This document shows positions 22,899 to 32,445 of a DNA stretch of 64,000 bases, one piece after another. A program made the translations under genes and the position numbers. The notes beneath the pieces were generated by a model, which saw only the letters and a list, made by a program, of their open reading frames with translations, was not told where the DNA came from and did no database searches. Numbering within the stretch: position 1 is the first letter of the stretch; every line of letters begins with the position of its first letter. Source of the DNA: Drosophila persimilis (taxonomy: Eukaryota; Arthropoda; Insecta; Diptera; Drosophilidae); assembly GCF_003286085.1 (NCBI RefSeq), contig NW_020825288.1:13826001-13890000 (forward strand), written 5' to 3'.

Positions 22899-23707
22899 AT
22901 GTATTATCTGTCTCCTCTTTTTTTTAGATATTTGTTTCAGCAGCTGCTCGCTTTTGGCTAGGAATTAAGCTGAAACAAATGGCTGAAAGGCTCGACAATA
23001 GTGTACTTACAAGTATTTTCTTTCCCTTTTTTATTGAACTAAAAAATTAATTATATCTCAGCCTCATATGTAGGATCTGACTCGATTTCTTCATGTGCTT
23101 CTTTCTTTATGACAAGCATTTTTTTTCTGAAGTCATTTTCTAAAAGTCATTTTTACGGAATCGATACAAAGGCATCGATTTTCTGAAGTGCATCCCTGGA
23201 AGTTGCTGAAGCGCGTGCAAAGTGTTAATAAGTTCAATGAAAATAATTTAAAATGCAAACCAAGCAGTAATAATACAATAGGAAGGACAAAGAACCGAAG
23301 GAAGAAACTGGTAAGTAGAGTGAAAGAAAGACTAGAATAAATCAGATGTACGAACACCTCTCTTTCTGTAATCTTGGAGGAATCCAACACTGAAAGACTG
23401 TATAAGACTGCTTCTTAAAGAGACATTTGCATTGATTGCATTTTCTTCATTGAACAATCATTGCTTGTTTCTTCCCTCTAGCCATCGCAGACCACAATTT
23501 TCACCTTGTCGACCTTCACGATTACTTCGTTTTTCTAGCGAAATTCCATAGATGCAAAGTTCCAAACTTGTTGTACAGAGTATTCCTCGAGGTATAGGGT
23601 ACAGAATGGTTCACCCACATCCACTCGGAAGCGTAATCAACCGTATCCGTCTTGGCCAATCGATCTGCCACAGATGGAACAGACACATTAGAGCCTAGCC
23701 CTCCAAG
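22899..23707. other. Intergenic region between the bromodomain and prolyl hydroxylase genes
   Basis: The genes are divergent. Contents: leader of the minus-strand gene; two ATCGAT sites near 23,159-23,180; a plus-strand donor GTAAGTAG at 23,312 and an acceptor CTCTAG at 23,480-23,481, suggesting a spliced plus-strand leader. That leader may belong to the hydroxylase gene or to the candidate mini-gene starting at 21,162. Confidence 0.45.
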
Positions 23708-25615
23708 ATGCTGGCAGTGAGAATGATCTCTCCGTACTGGTTGCTTCTGTGGTTGGGCCTTGGGGCTGGGGAGGAGCAGCACTATGCCACATCGACACGG
23801 CACCTGGCCTTCCTGCTCCAGGTGGAGGACGAACTGCTGGCGACTGTGCGTCAGTATGCGGTGGAGCTGCAGCAGAAAGTGGACACGATGAGAGCGTAGG
23901 TTAAAGTGTTTTGGGGCCTATACAATCTGCTCTATCCGCAGATCCTTTCTTCCAGGCTGCAGGCCGAGTGGATGGCCAGAAGAGTGGAGGCCAGAGCAGA
24001 TCCCGTCAGCTATGTGGCCAATCCCTTGAGGAGTCTGCCTCTGATCAGGAGGATGCACGTGGACGCCAGGAAGTGGCTGGACTTTGCCCGCCTCGAGGTT
24101 GGGCAGGGTGAGAAACTGTCGCTAGGATGATCTCCTCCAGAGGTGCTAACAGATGGCTCTACGTTCCTGTTTGTAGAGCCCTTACAGCAGCTGGCGGACT
24201 TCGATCTGAGTGGGATCAGCCCAATGGATTTCAAGGAGGCTGCCGATGGCTTGCTGCGCATTCAGGAGATCTACGATCTGGATGAGAGAGACATGGCACG
24301 TGGAAAACTGCGGCACAAGCATTACAAGTGCGCAGGGACAAGCCACATCCGAGCCCCACACATTAAAACCCCTTTTTTCAGTTCCAGGTTGAACTCCGCA
24401 GATTGCCTGGCATTGGGCGTCCATCTGGAGGATCTGCAGAAGGGCCGCCTGTCTGGCAAGTGGCTGGAAGTGGCCCTGGAGCAGTACGAAGACAAGTGGG
24501 AGCCCATTCACAGGCTCCTGCAGGTGGGACGCTCCCAGATCTGGCAGCAGTTGGGCTTGACGCTAATCTCGACACGTACTTTGAGTCCCACCATCGTTTG
24601 AGCTCCCTAATGTCTAAGCTCCTCTCTCGCCAGATGATCTCCAAGGAAGCCACGCAGCCTTTACAAAGGCGGTGGAGGGGGCCAGCGAGTCCGAGGACGT
24701 GGAGATCGCTCGCCATCTCGCCGATAATCTGGGCTACCACTTTGTGCACCAGCGCAACTGCCAGGGCAGGAGTCGGCTGCCAGTGCAATCCTCGCTGCGC
24801 TGCCACTACTCTGCAGAGGGATCCGCATTCCTGCGCCTAGCCCCGCTTCGGATGGAGCTGCTCAGCCGGGATCCCCTTGTGGCCCTCTACCACGAGGTGG
24901 TCTCTGCCGCCGAGCAGCGGCATCTGATGCTCCTCAGTGAGTCCCAGTTGCAGCGCCAACGGGGCCACCAGTACGACAAGATCCGTACATTTGCTAGTGC
25001 GTCGGTGGCGGCGAATGCCACGCCCACTGTGGAGCAGCTCCATCGGCGACTCGAGGATATCACAGGACTCGATCTGGCGGAAAGCGAGCCGCTGAGAATC
25101 CTGAACTACGGCATTGGGGGGCAGTACTATATCCACGTGGACTGCGAACAGCCACAGGTACGTGTCCGGCTCTTGGCTGTCGATCCTTCTAACTGAAATC
25201 CATCCCCAAAAGACGCACGTGGAGCCCTATCCCAAGGAGTACCGCCTGGCCACCGTTCTACTATACGTGAGTCCGGAACTGTCCATTCATTTTCCATTGA
25301 AACCTTTGATTTTTCTACAGCTCAGTGATGTGCGCCTGGGCGGCTTTACATCCTTTCCCGCTCTGGGCCTGGGCATCAGGCCCAATCGAGGCTCCGCCCT
25401 GGTCTGGCACAATGCGAATAACGCCGGAAACTGTGACTATAGAGCGCTGCATGCTGCCTGCCCCGTGCTGCTCGGCACCCGATGGGGTAAGATATAGGCG
25501 ACTCTTCTTAAATGGAACTCTCATGAGCCTGCATTTCTCCCACCCAAAAACAGTGGCCAGCAAATGGATCAGTGGGTCAGGAGGCCAGTGGCGCAGGAAA
25601 CCCTGTCGGAAGTGA
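23708..25615 (+). CDS. Prolyl 4-hydroxylase alpha-subunit-like protein
   Basis: Exons: 23708-23895, 23956-24107, 24177-24327, 24382-24575, 24634-25157, 25213-25266, 25321-25486 and 25554-25615; 1,491 nt, 496 residues, all phases consistent. A signal peptide (MISPYWLLLWLGLGAG) precedes the N-terminal P4Ha_N region (about 20-150), a TPR-like peptide-binding segment (about 160-240) and a C-terminal 2-oxoglutarate/Fe(II) dioxygenase domain (about 330-490). Metal ligands are visible as H-V-D in GGQYYIHVDCE and the distal His in HAACPVLLG; the 2-oxoglutarate-binding Lys is in ASKW. Such enzymes hydroxylate proline in the ER lumen, usually on collagen-like substrates, with protein disulfide isomerase as partner. 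Drosophila has many tissue-restricted paralogues, several of them male-biased, and I cannot tell which this is. There is no KDEL-like tail. The donor of exon 4 (GTACTT) is weak, so that junction is the least certain. Confidence 0.88.
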
Positions 25616-26187
25616 GGGAAAACACAATTCCATTCAGCTTTTTCTTTTTGTTTCACTGTTTGTTTTTTTTTTTTGCTTTTTTATTTTGTTTTGCGATAAT
25701 TTATTCAATAATTTTGTCGTTATTTATATTATGATAATAAATTTTATGCACTATTTTATAGTATTCATATTTAATTTATATGCAATGTAACATTATGTTC
25801 GGGGGAATGGGCTGTGGCTGTGGCTGTGGCTGGGTCTGGGGCTATGCAATCGTCCACTTTGATATTATCCGAGCCAGGACCAGGGCCGGGGTCTGTTGGT
25901 GGTAATGGTGGGAACAACGCGATTCCTGATACGTATGCAAATGATATCTGGCGCAGGACGGCGCCCTTGGCAGTACATATACATATATATATGTATGTGG
26001 CGAGGATATACACTAAGGGGAGATTTAACGCAAACGCAAACGCAGAACGCAAATGGAAACGGTTACAGAAACAACAAGAATGCAGGCGATATAGATATCG
26101 ATGTCGATGTTGTAGTCGATGTCGATGTCGATGTCCGAGGGAATCGTGTAGGAATACTTGATTGCCGGCTCTTCTTCAGTTTTGATA
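25616..26187. other. Convergent 3' UTR region between hydroxylase and DIP genes
   Basis: AT-rich DNA with a plus-strand AATAAA at 25,736-25,741 (121 nt after the hydroxylase stop) and a minus-strand AATAAA at 25,700-25,705 (downstream of the DIP stop). The two 3' UTRs may therefore overlap. A (GATGTC)n-like run lies at about 26,094-26,136 within the DIP 3' UTR. Confidence 0.55.
25736..25741 (+). terminator. Polyadenylation signal AATAAA for the hydroxylase gene
   Basis: First canonical AATAAA on the plus strand downstream of the stop at 25,613-25,615. Confidence 0.5.
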
Positions 26188-28458
26188 TCACGCTCCTCCA
26201 GGCCGCTGTCGCAGCGGCATCAGCAGCAGCATCAGCATCAGCATCCACAGCGGCTGCCACGTTGTGTGCCTCCTGGTGGCCACACTCCGTGCCGCATCCT
26301 CGAGGCCTGCCGCAGAGGGAGAGACAGAGACACAGATAAGCCATAGCTCCCTCGAATGGGGCACTCCATTCTTCTCTTACCTCCAACGAAATTGAGATGA
26401 TCATCGTTGCTGGCCGCGGCACCAGGATGTAGCTTGATTTCTGCAATTTACAAAGTATATACGACCCCAAGGGACCACCACGACCACAAATGAGTAAGGG
26501 ACATTGGCCACCGCTGGGCAGAGATTGCGTATACGCACCGTATAACCGCAGTGTGCCCTCGGCACGGCCCAGCGAGTTTGTGCTGACGCAGTGATAGGTG
26601 CCCACATCGGAGGGCGAGAAGGAACGCACCACCAGCAACATGACCCCGCGATAGCCATCGCGCCGCTCCGTTATCCCATACTTGGGCCTGCAAAATGGAG
26701 AGGGGAGGAGGAGGAGGTGGTACAAGCCCCACAAATGTTGGCAGTTCCTTACCCATCGAGCAGCATTTCGGGTCCTGGCGACCCAGACTCCAGACTCGCT
26801 GTGGAGACGCTGGCGAACCCATTCGAGGTCCGCGCCCCCTTCAGCCAGTAGGAGACGGGCGAGGGCGAGGCCTCCACCTGGCATTCCAGCTGCACATCGG
26901 AGCCCAGCGGCGTGCCGAGCAGTTGGCTGGGGGCACGCACCATGGGCGCAACTGTAGAGTAGTGGAGAACAGGGAAATTGTATTGTTATCGCAATATTTA
27001 ATTGATAAATATCGATATATTCCATTAAATCAATAAATAATCGACTACTTACATTGCACACTGAGCGATACGCGTTTACTGACTGCCGGTGGTACATCAT
27101 TGGAGGCAATGCACAGATAGGCGCCCATCTGGCGCCTCTCCAGACGAAGCAATCTCAAAGAAGAGCCATTATAGGACTCCACTAAAGAAACATCGTCCAA
27201 ATGTATCAACATATCAAATACAAGACTAGAGTACAGACCTTTCATCAGCTCGCGACTGCCTGGCTTTCGTATGAGTATCATTTCGCCATCCTCCCGTCGC
27301 CAGATAACGCGGGGCAGAGGATTGCCAGTGGCCTTGCAGGTGAGCGTGGCATCCTCGCCCTCCTGCACGGCCATATCAGCGGAGGAATCCTCATTGATTA
27401 TGTCGGGAGGCACTATTATAGAAGCAGTGGGTCATTAACATATGCTATATGAGAGAAATTGTCTCGTGGCAAGACAAACCTTGCACATCGATGCATCCGA
27501 CTTGCTTCTTCATGGGACTCGTGTTGATCTGGCACATATAGCAGCCTCGATCGCTCTCACGCAGCTTGCTGATCTTCAGTTTCCATCTGGAAGTGGTCCA
27601 AAGAATATAGGTAATCCATGTCAAAGGAATCTCTTCAACAACTTACGTGTGCATATCTTGGTGCATGACACTGATCCTCGCATTGTGGGTGACCACGCGG
27701 CCTTGCAGGGCCAGCACAGTTTGATCGGAGGCCCTTAACCAGCCCACCTGTTTGGAGTACATCATAAATGCCCTGGAAACTCTACAGAGATATTCGAAGC
27801 TTACCTTGTTCTTGCCTAGATTTCGTACGGAGCACGCGAGTATGGCCTCCCGTCCAGCCGGATAGGTCACATTGTTGATGAAGCCAATGAACTCTGGGTC
27901 GGGATCCAACTGGGAGTTGCTCTCTGTGGGGGTATAGTATGGGATTTGGTTGATAAACTGATACAAATAATAATCTATATATCTCTTCATTTATTTTCAT
28001 TTTTGTATAGATAAAGAAACATTTAAAATGGTAGAAAACATCAACTTGGCCTCGTTGTAAATTCAGTTACAGCCATTGTATCGACATGAATAAAAAATCC
28101 TATGAAAGATTAGACAATTCCCTTTTCAAACCATTAATATTTTTTCATATGGGTGCTTTAAATGCCCCGTGAAAATTATGAAAGCTCGGTAAGTCACCAA
28201 ACAGAGGTTTTTGAATTTTTAAAAAGTTTCTGGGGTTACTTTGCTAATTCTAAGCCTGAGCATGTGATCTACTCATTAAAGCGTACAACCTAATTTTCAT
28301 CTCGTGAACGATAGAAGCTCCAGCTTGGCTTCTGCAGTACCCATTACACCCGTTTTTGCCCACTTACCGTGATGCTGATTCTGTGCAACGGCATTGCCGC
28401 ATTTTGTGGCCATTATCAAAATGACAAACAGCGTCGGCGATAGCAGTAGCTTCTCCAT
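26188..28458 (-). CDS. DIP-gamma: Dpr-interacting protein (three-Ig, GPI-anchored neuronal cell-surface protein), most like DIP-gamma
   Basis: Exons, read leftward: 28458-28368, 27923-27805, 27747-27647, 27586-27480, 27412-27239, 27181-27053, 26951-26753, 26687-26539, 26440-26381 and 26306-26188; 1,248 nt, 415 residues, all GT-AG and in phase. A signal peptide (MEKLLLSPTLFVILIMATKC, ending about residue 26) precedes three Ig domains: Ig1 with CSVRNLGKNKVGW and GCYMCQ, Ig2 with LTCKATG and GAYLCIA, Ig3 with LECQVEA and GTYHCVS. Then comes the DIP-typical juxtamembrane EIKLHPG...SNDDHLNFVGG and a hydrophobic C-terminus (PLWMLMLMLLLMPLRQR) consistent with a GPI signal. DIPs bind Dpr proteins across synapses in specific neuron subsets and guide synaptic partner choice. 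Subfamily assignment rests on remembered similarity; another DIP paralogue is possible. The correct frame of the last two exons differs from the longest open frame there. Confidence 0.88.
27924..28367 (-). other. First coding-region intron of the DIP gene
   Basis: 444 nt separating the signal-peptide exon from the Ig1 exon; donor GTAAGTGG, acceptor CCCCCACAG. No other feature seen. The other DIP introns are 57-101 nt. Confidence 0.85.
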
Positions 28459-28836
28459 ATTGTTGTTGTCCTTTGTTTTTGCTTTTGTTTTTGTCGTTGT
28501 GGTTCAGTTATTTGCTGCAGCAGCAGAACCGGCAGCAGCAGCAGCTGCTGTTTCTCTTCCAATTTTCTCTTACTGTTTCTCTCTCTTTGTTTTTGTGTTA
28601 TTTTATGGGTATTTTAGTTGTTTTTTTCGCCCTGTTTGTTGTTTGGGGTCTCGTGGCAATTTCTATTTCTATTTCTATTTGCATTTGAATGCGAATTTCT
28701 ATTTTCAATTGCAAGCCTCGATTGCGATTTCTATTTACCGCGTGTTTGTGCCAATTGGGCTTTGATTTCCAGCTGCCTGCACCACATCCACATCCATGGC
28801 AGTGCCTTTGCCACCCGCTGCCGCGGCCGCCGACAT
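28459..28836 (-). other. Inferred 5' UTR part of the DIP start-codon exon, with an upstream ORF
   Basis: On the minus strand CTGTTTACTTGCAG ends at 28,837, a strong 3' splice site, so this exon probably runs from 28,836 to 28,368. Right after the acceptor an ATG opens a 33-codon upstream reading frame (starting M-S-A-A-A-A-A) that ends well before the main ATG. Such a frame could reduce translation of the main protein. The preceding leader exon lies somewhere to the right and was not identified. Confidence 0.5.
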
Positions 28837-31800
28837 CTGCAAGTAAACAGAATGGGAGCAAAAAACATCAAAATCTAAATCAAAATCGGGATGGTATGGT
28901 ATGAAAATCGCTAAAGAGGAATCGGAATGGGAATCGGAATCATCGGCTTAAATTTATTTCAACGATAAAGTGAAGGCGAAAAACAGAAATCGAGCACAAA
29001 AGCCTGTTCAATTTGAGTGCACCCAAAGGGTGGGCGGGTGCGGGGAGGTGGCCATTGCCACTGCCACTACCACTGCCCCGGGGCAGTGTGGGGGCGTGGA
29101 CACGCCCATCGCTAACTTGATTATCAAGCGTTGCAACAAATTTCACGTTTTACGTTGCCTGCTTTTAGGAGCATCCAATATGGCTGCCGGGTAAGCTCAA
29201 TCTCTCTCGCTCTCGCTCTCTCCCTCTGCCGTTCGGTCTCTCTTTCTTTCTTTTCTCTGGGTGCTTTCTCCCGCCTCAACCTCGACACAAAGTAAAAGGC
29301 AAATGCAATTTTCAACACAAACAAAAATTTATGACTCGACAGCATCCTTGGTCCGTCCATCCAGGCCAGGGCCCCCGTTTCAGAAGTTGCAATAAAAGAA
29401 AAGCCCCGCTCCTCCGCCCTACCAGCAGCGGAACGGAACAAGGAACACGAAGCACGGAACACGGAGCCCGGAACACGGAAAAGCGGTTAAAAAGGCGGCA
29501 GGCAGAGGTGCAAAATATGAATGTAAATATTAAAAAAGTTCCAAGGCGCAGAAACTAACGAGGTGTTCGCTCATTTGTAGCTCCCCCAAACCCGCCACAA
29601 AGCTCTGATCGCCCCACCCCACCCCGGGCACCCCTTTTACATCCCGCCTGCCTGCCACATTTCGACGCGCTGTAATTTAATTTCAGTGTGAAATTGAGCG
29701 CTCTCCTAATAGTAAATTTGCACTAAACCAGTTAGCAAGTCCCCTCCTTCGCCTCCTCCACCGTTCCGGCGCTGTCTTGCAAAACTTTTGACGAGGTGTC
29801 AATGCGATGCCCCGAGCACGGGGACGCCACGGAGCAAGCTTCGATGCGGAGCATCATGCCAGGAGATTGTCTGGAGGAGCTGGAGACGGTGACATTCAAG
29901 AGGCGGAAATGTGATTTACTTATTAAATTAGAGTTGCAGAATGCACTAGGGTTGGGCGAAGCGAAGGGATGCACTTAAACTTGTAGATGGAACAGCTTGC
30001 CGGGGGCCAGCAGCTCCTTGGACTTGGGCCGTGTAAGGGGGGCCGCGTAGGTGTGGCAACAATCCTCGCATCACCTAAGTGGATTAGCTTATGGCTATTC
30101 AATTTAGTACTTTTTCACCGCTCACTTGAGAGCTTATTGTCTCGTTTTTCAAATGGATTACGGCCACAGATAAAAACAAAAGACTTTGTCGAAACGATTA
30201 CTTGTTAAATGCATCTCATCTCTCCTATACTCGTAAATGTTAGGAATCAAGGATTAGCAAATCTTTCTTAGTGGAATGATTTGCCCTGGGAGATATTTGT
30301 AGTTTAGGGCTGCTGCCCGAGGGAGCGCTTTTCCTTTACTTTGAATGGCATTCTATAGCAATGTCCTAATGGGCCACTGAAGAGCTCCACTCGACACAAA
30401 CTTTCCTCCAACAAGCTCTCAGTTGAGAGTTATCCTCAAAGGAAGTACTAGCGGAAGAGAGGGGCTTAAGCGAAGCAGCATTCAATGCAGCTCTAAGTAA
30501 TTATTTTCTCTGTACAGTGTCGTATTTCGTGAGCAATGTTTATCAAGGATCAGAATCTTAGGACCATGTTTAGGCCAGTACTTGGGAGAAGTTGATCGTG
30601 TTCGTATTCAAGGAGAAGTCCCAAGCGATGTCCTTGGTAGGGAAATAAAAGAGACAGAACAAGTGATAATCTCATTATGCTTTGTCCTGTGGACACTCAC
30701 TCAGCAAATGCTCTTTTGCCTGGCGCTCAGGCTCCAGTCATTCGTTTGTCTTCAACGACAACAGGATTACTCATTCTTGACTTATTCTTGACTTATTTTT
30801 TATGGCATCCTTACTGCCATTCCGTCTGCTGATGTTTCTGTTTTCTCCCTGTTTGTTTTATGAATTTTCGCAGCAATTTAACAAGCATTTCCACGGCTCT
30901 GTTGCAGCGTTGCACCGCCTTACGGCCAATCAGTGACTTTTAACGTTGGGTATTTTCCAATTGAATGACTTCTCTCAATGGCTGCTGCTCAATAAAGGGG
31001 ATCAGCTATTGAGAAAAGTCTATGCCGGGTGTATACAGTTAATTTTCAGTATTTATCTGAAGCGATTCCCTCCTGATTGCCGCTCACCCGCCTGGCAGAC
31101 AACATTTGCATTAGCACTCAAAAGGCGGAATATTTAAGAGCGTCCCACAGTGCGAAAATAAATAAATTTGCTGTGTAAACAGGAGCGAACGCAAAGCGAG
31201 CAAAGGAGAGCAAACAAAACACACAGAAAAAAACAAAAAAAAATAAAATAAACTAAAAAACATGACAAAAAGCTGCGCCCATCAAATGAAAAGAAGAAAC
31301 TGCAAATCAGCGCAGTTGCAGCCAAAGGTAAACTTCAGGCTGGCTAACAGAGAGAAAGCGTAGAAAGCACGGAGCGGCTGAGAGCGGCGGGAAGAAAGCG
31401 AAGCCCGACAAGTGGCAGAGCGAGGTCGGAGTGCGGGGCGCAAGTGAAGGGAGCAAAAGGCGACAGCAAAGCGAACTAACACAGCGGAAAAGCCTTTTGA
31501 AGTTCTCCTGCTACACACACCAGCACTAGGAGCAGCAGCAGCAGGAGCAGGACCAAGAGCAGGGGCAGGACAAAGCACAAAAACAAGGGAAAACGCTATA
31601 GTCGAGTGGCTCGACAATAAGATACCCGGTACCCAGAGACTCTCAAATTTTCCGGGTGCTTTTGGCATTTCCCTCTGTTGCATCGCTAATTTGGTCTGTA
31701 ACTTCTATGGTTTCCGAAAACGACAAGCTATAGCCTCAATGCAGGTCTATAACTACTCGATTTTTGGTTCCTTTCAAGACTTTTATACGTTTCCTTCAAC

Positions 31801-32287
31801 ACCATATTCCCTTGTGATCCGAAAAGTCCTGGGTATAACAAAAGAGCGATGACGACGATGGCGACAACGTCAGCAACGCGTCGCTGGTGGCGGACAGCAG
31901 GCGTCCTAAGCTAAACGGATGAGGACGAGGGGCATGGGTAACGCGGGGCCAGGGAGCACGGCCTGGGTCAGGTCAGTCGTGCAGGCAAATGGCGAAATGT
32001 TCGGCAAAGCAATTTGACTTAAAAATGCTTAGCACTTGCATATCCTGGCAATGGCAACAGCCCCAGTGTCCTCCGTACGTCAGCTAAATAAGGACAACAA
32101 AAGGCGATGACTGAAGCAATGGCAACGGCGAAAGCGACAAGGACAAGGCACTGCTGAAGGCAGCAAATAAGGAGAGTAGAGCCTTAAAGGATCACGAGCT
32201 GTGAGTGCGCTTAAGCTCATTTATTTAAATTAAAACAAACACTGCAGGCAGAAAGACAGTGCAGTGTAGGACAGTGTACGCCAACAA
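28837..32287. other. Non-coding region upstream of the DIP gene, part 1
   Basis: No convincing exon. Contents: (TCTC)n near 29,200-29,250; an A-rich stretch at 31,210-31,265; CAG-rich DNA near 31,525-31,560. Short open frames (60-80 codons) near 29,796-29,978 are unsupported. Probably DIP first-intron or upstream regulatory DNA. Confidence 0.55.
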
Positions 32288-32445
32288 CTACACTAGCAAA
32301 AAAAAATAATTTTTTTCTGACTTCTATTCTTATTTCAATGAATAGGATTGATTGATTCTTAGATGTGCACTTTATCCCTTTTTTTTTATTTTATACAAAA
32401 CTTTATTAGGGCGATTTTGTGTTGGTTTCTTTTTTCCGAGTGTAG
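32288..32445. mobile_element. Short AT-rich MITE-like element with terminal inverted repeats
   Basis: The left end CTACACTAGCAAAAAA and the right end TTTTTTCCGAGTGTAG are inverted repeats matching at 14 of 16 positions. The interior (158 bp in total) is AT-rich and non-coding. No clear target-site duplication is visible. The ends match those of the elements at 41,124, 53,378 and 55,943. Confidence 0.6.

Noticed and set aside
29796-29978. 60-codon plus-strand open frame
   Set aside because: Non-repetitive, but no homologue is recognised and an equally long frame runs on the opposite strand.
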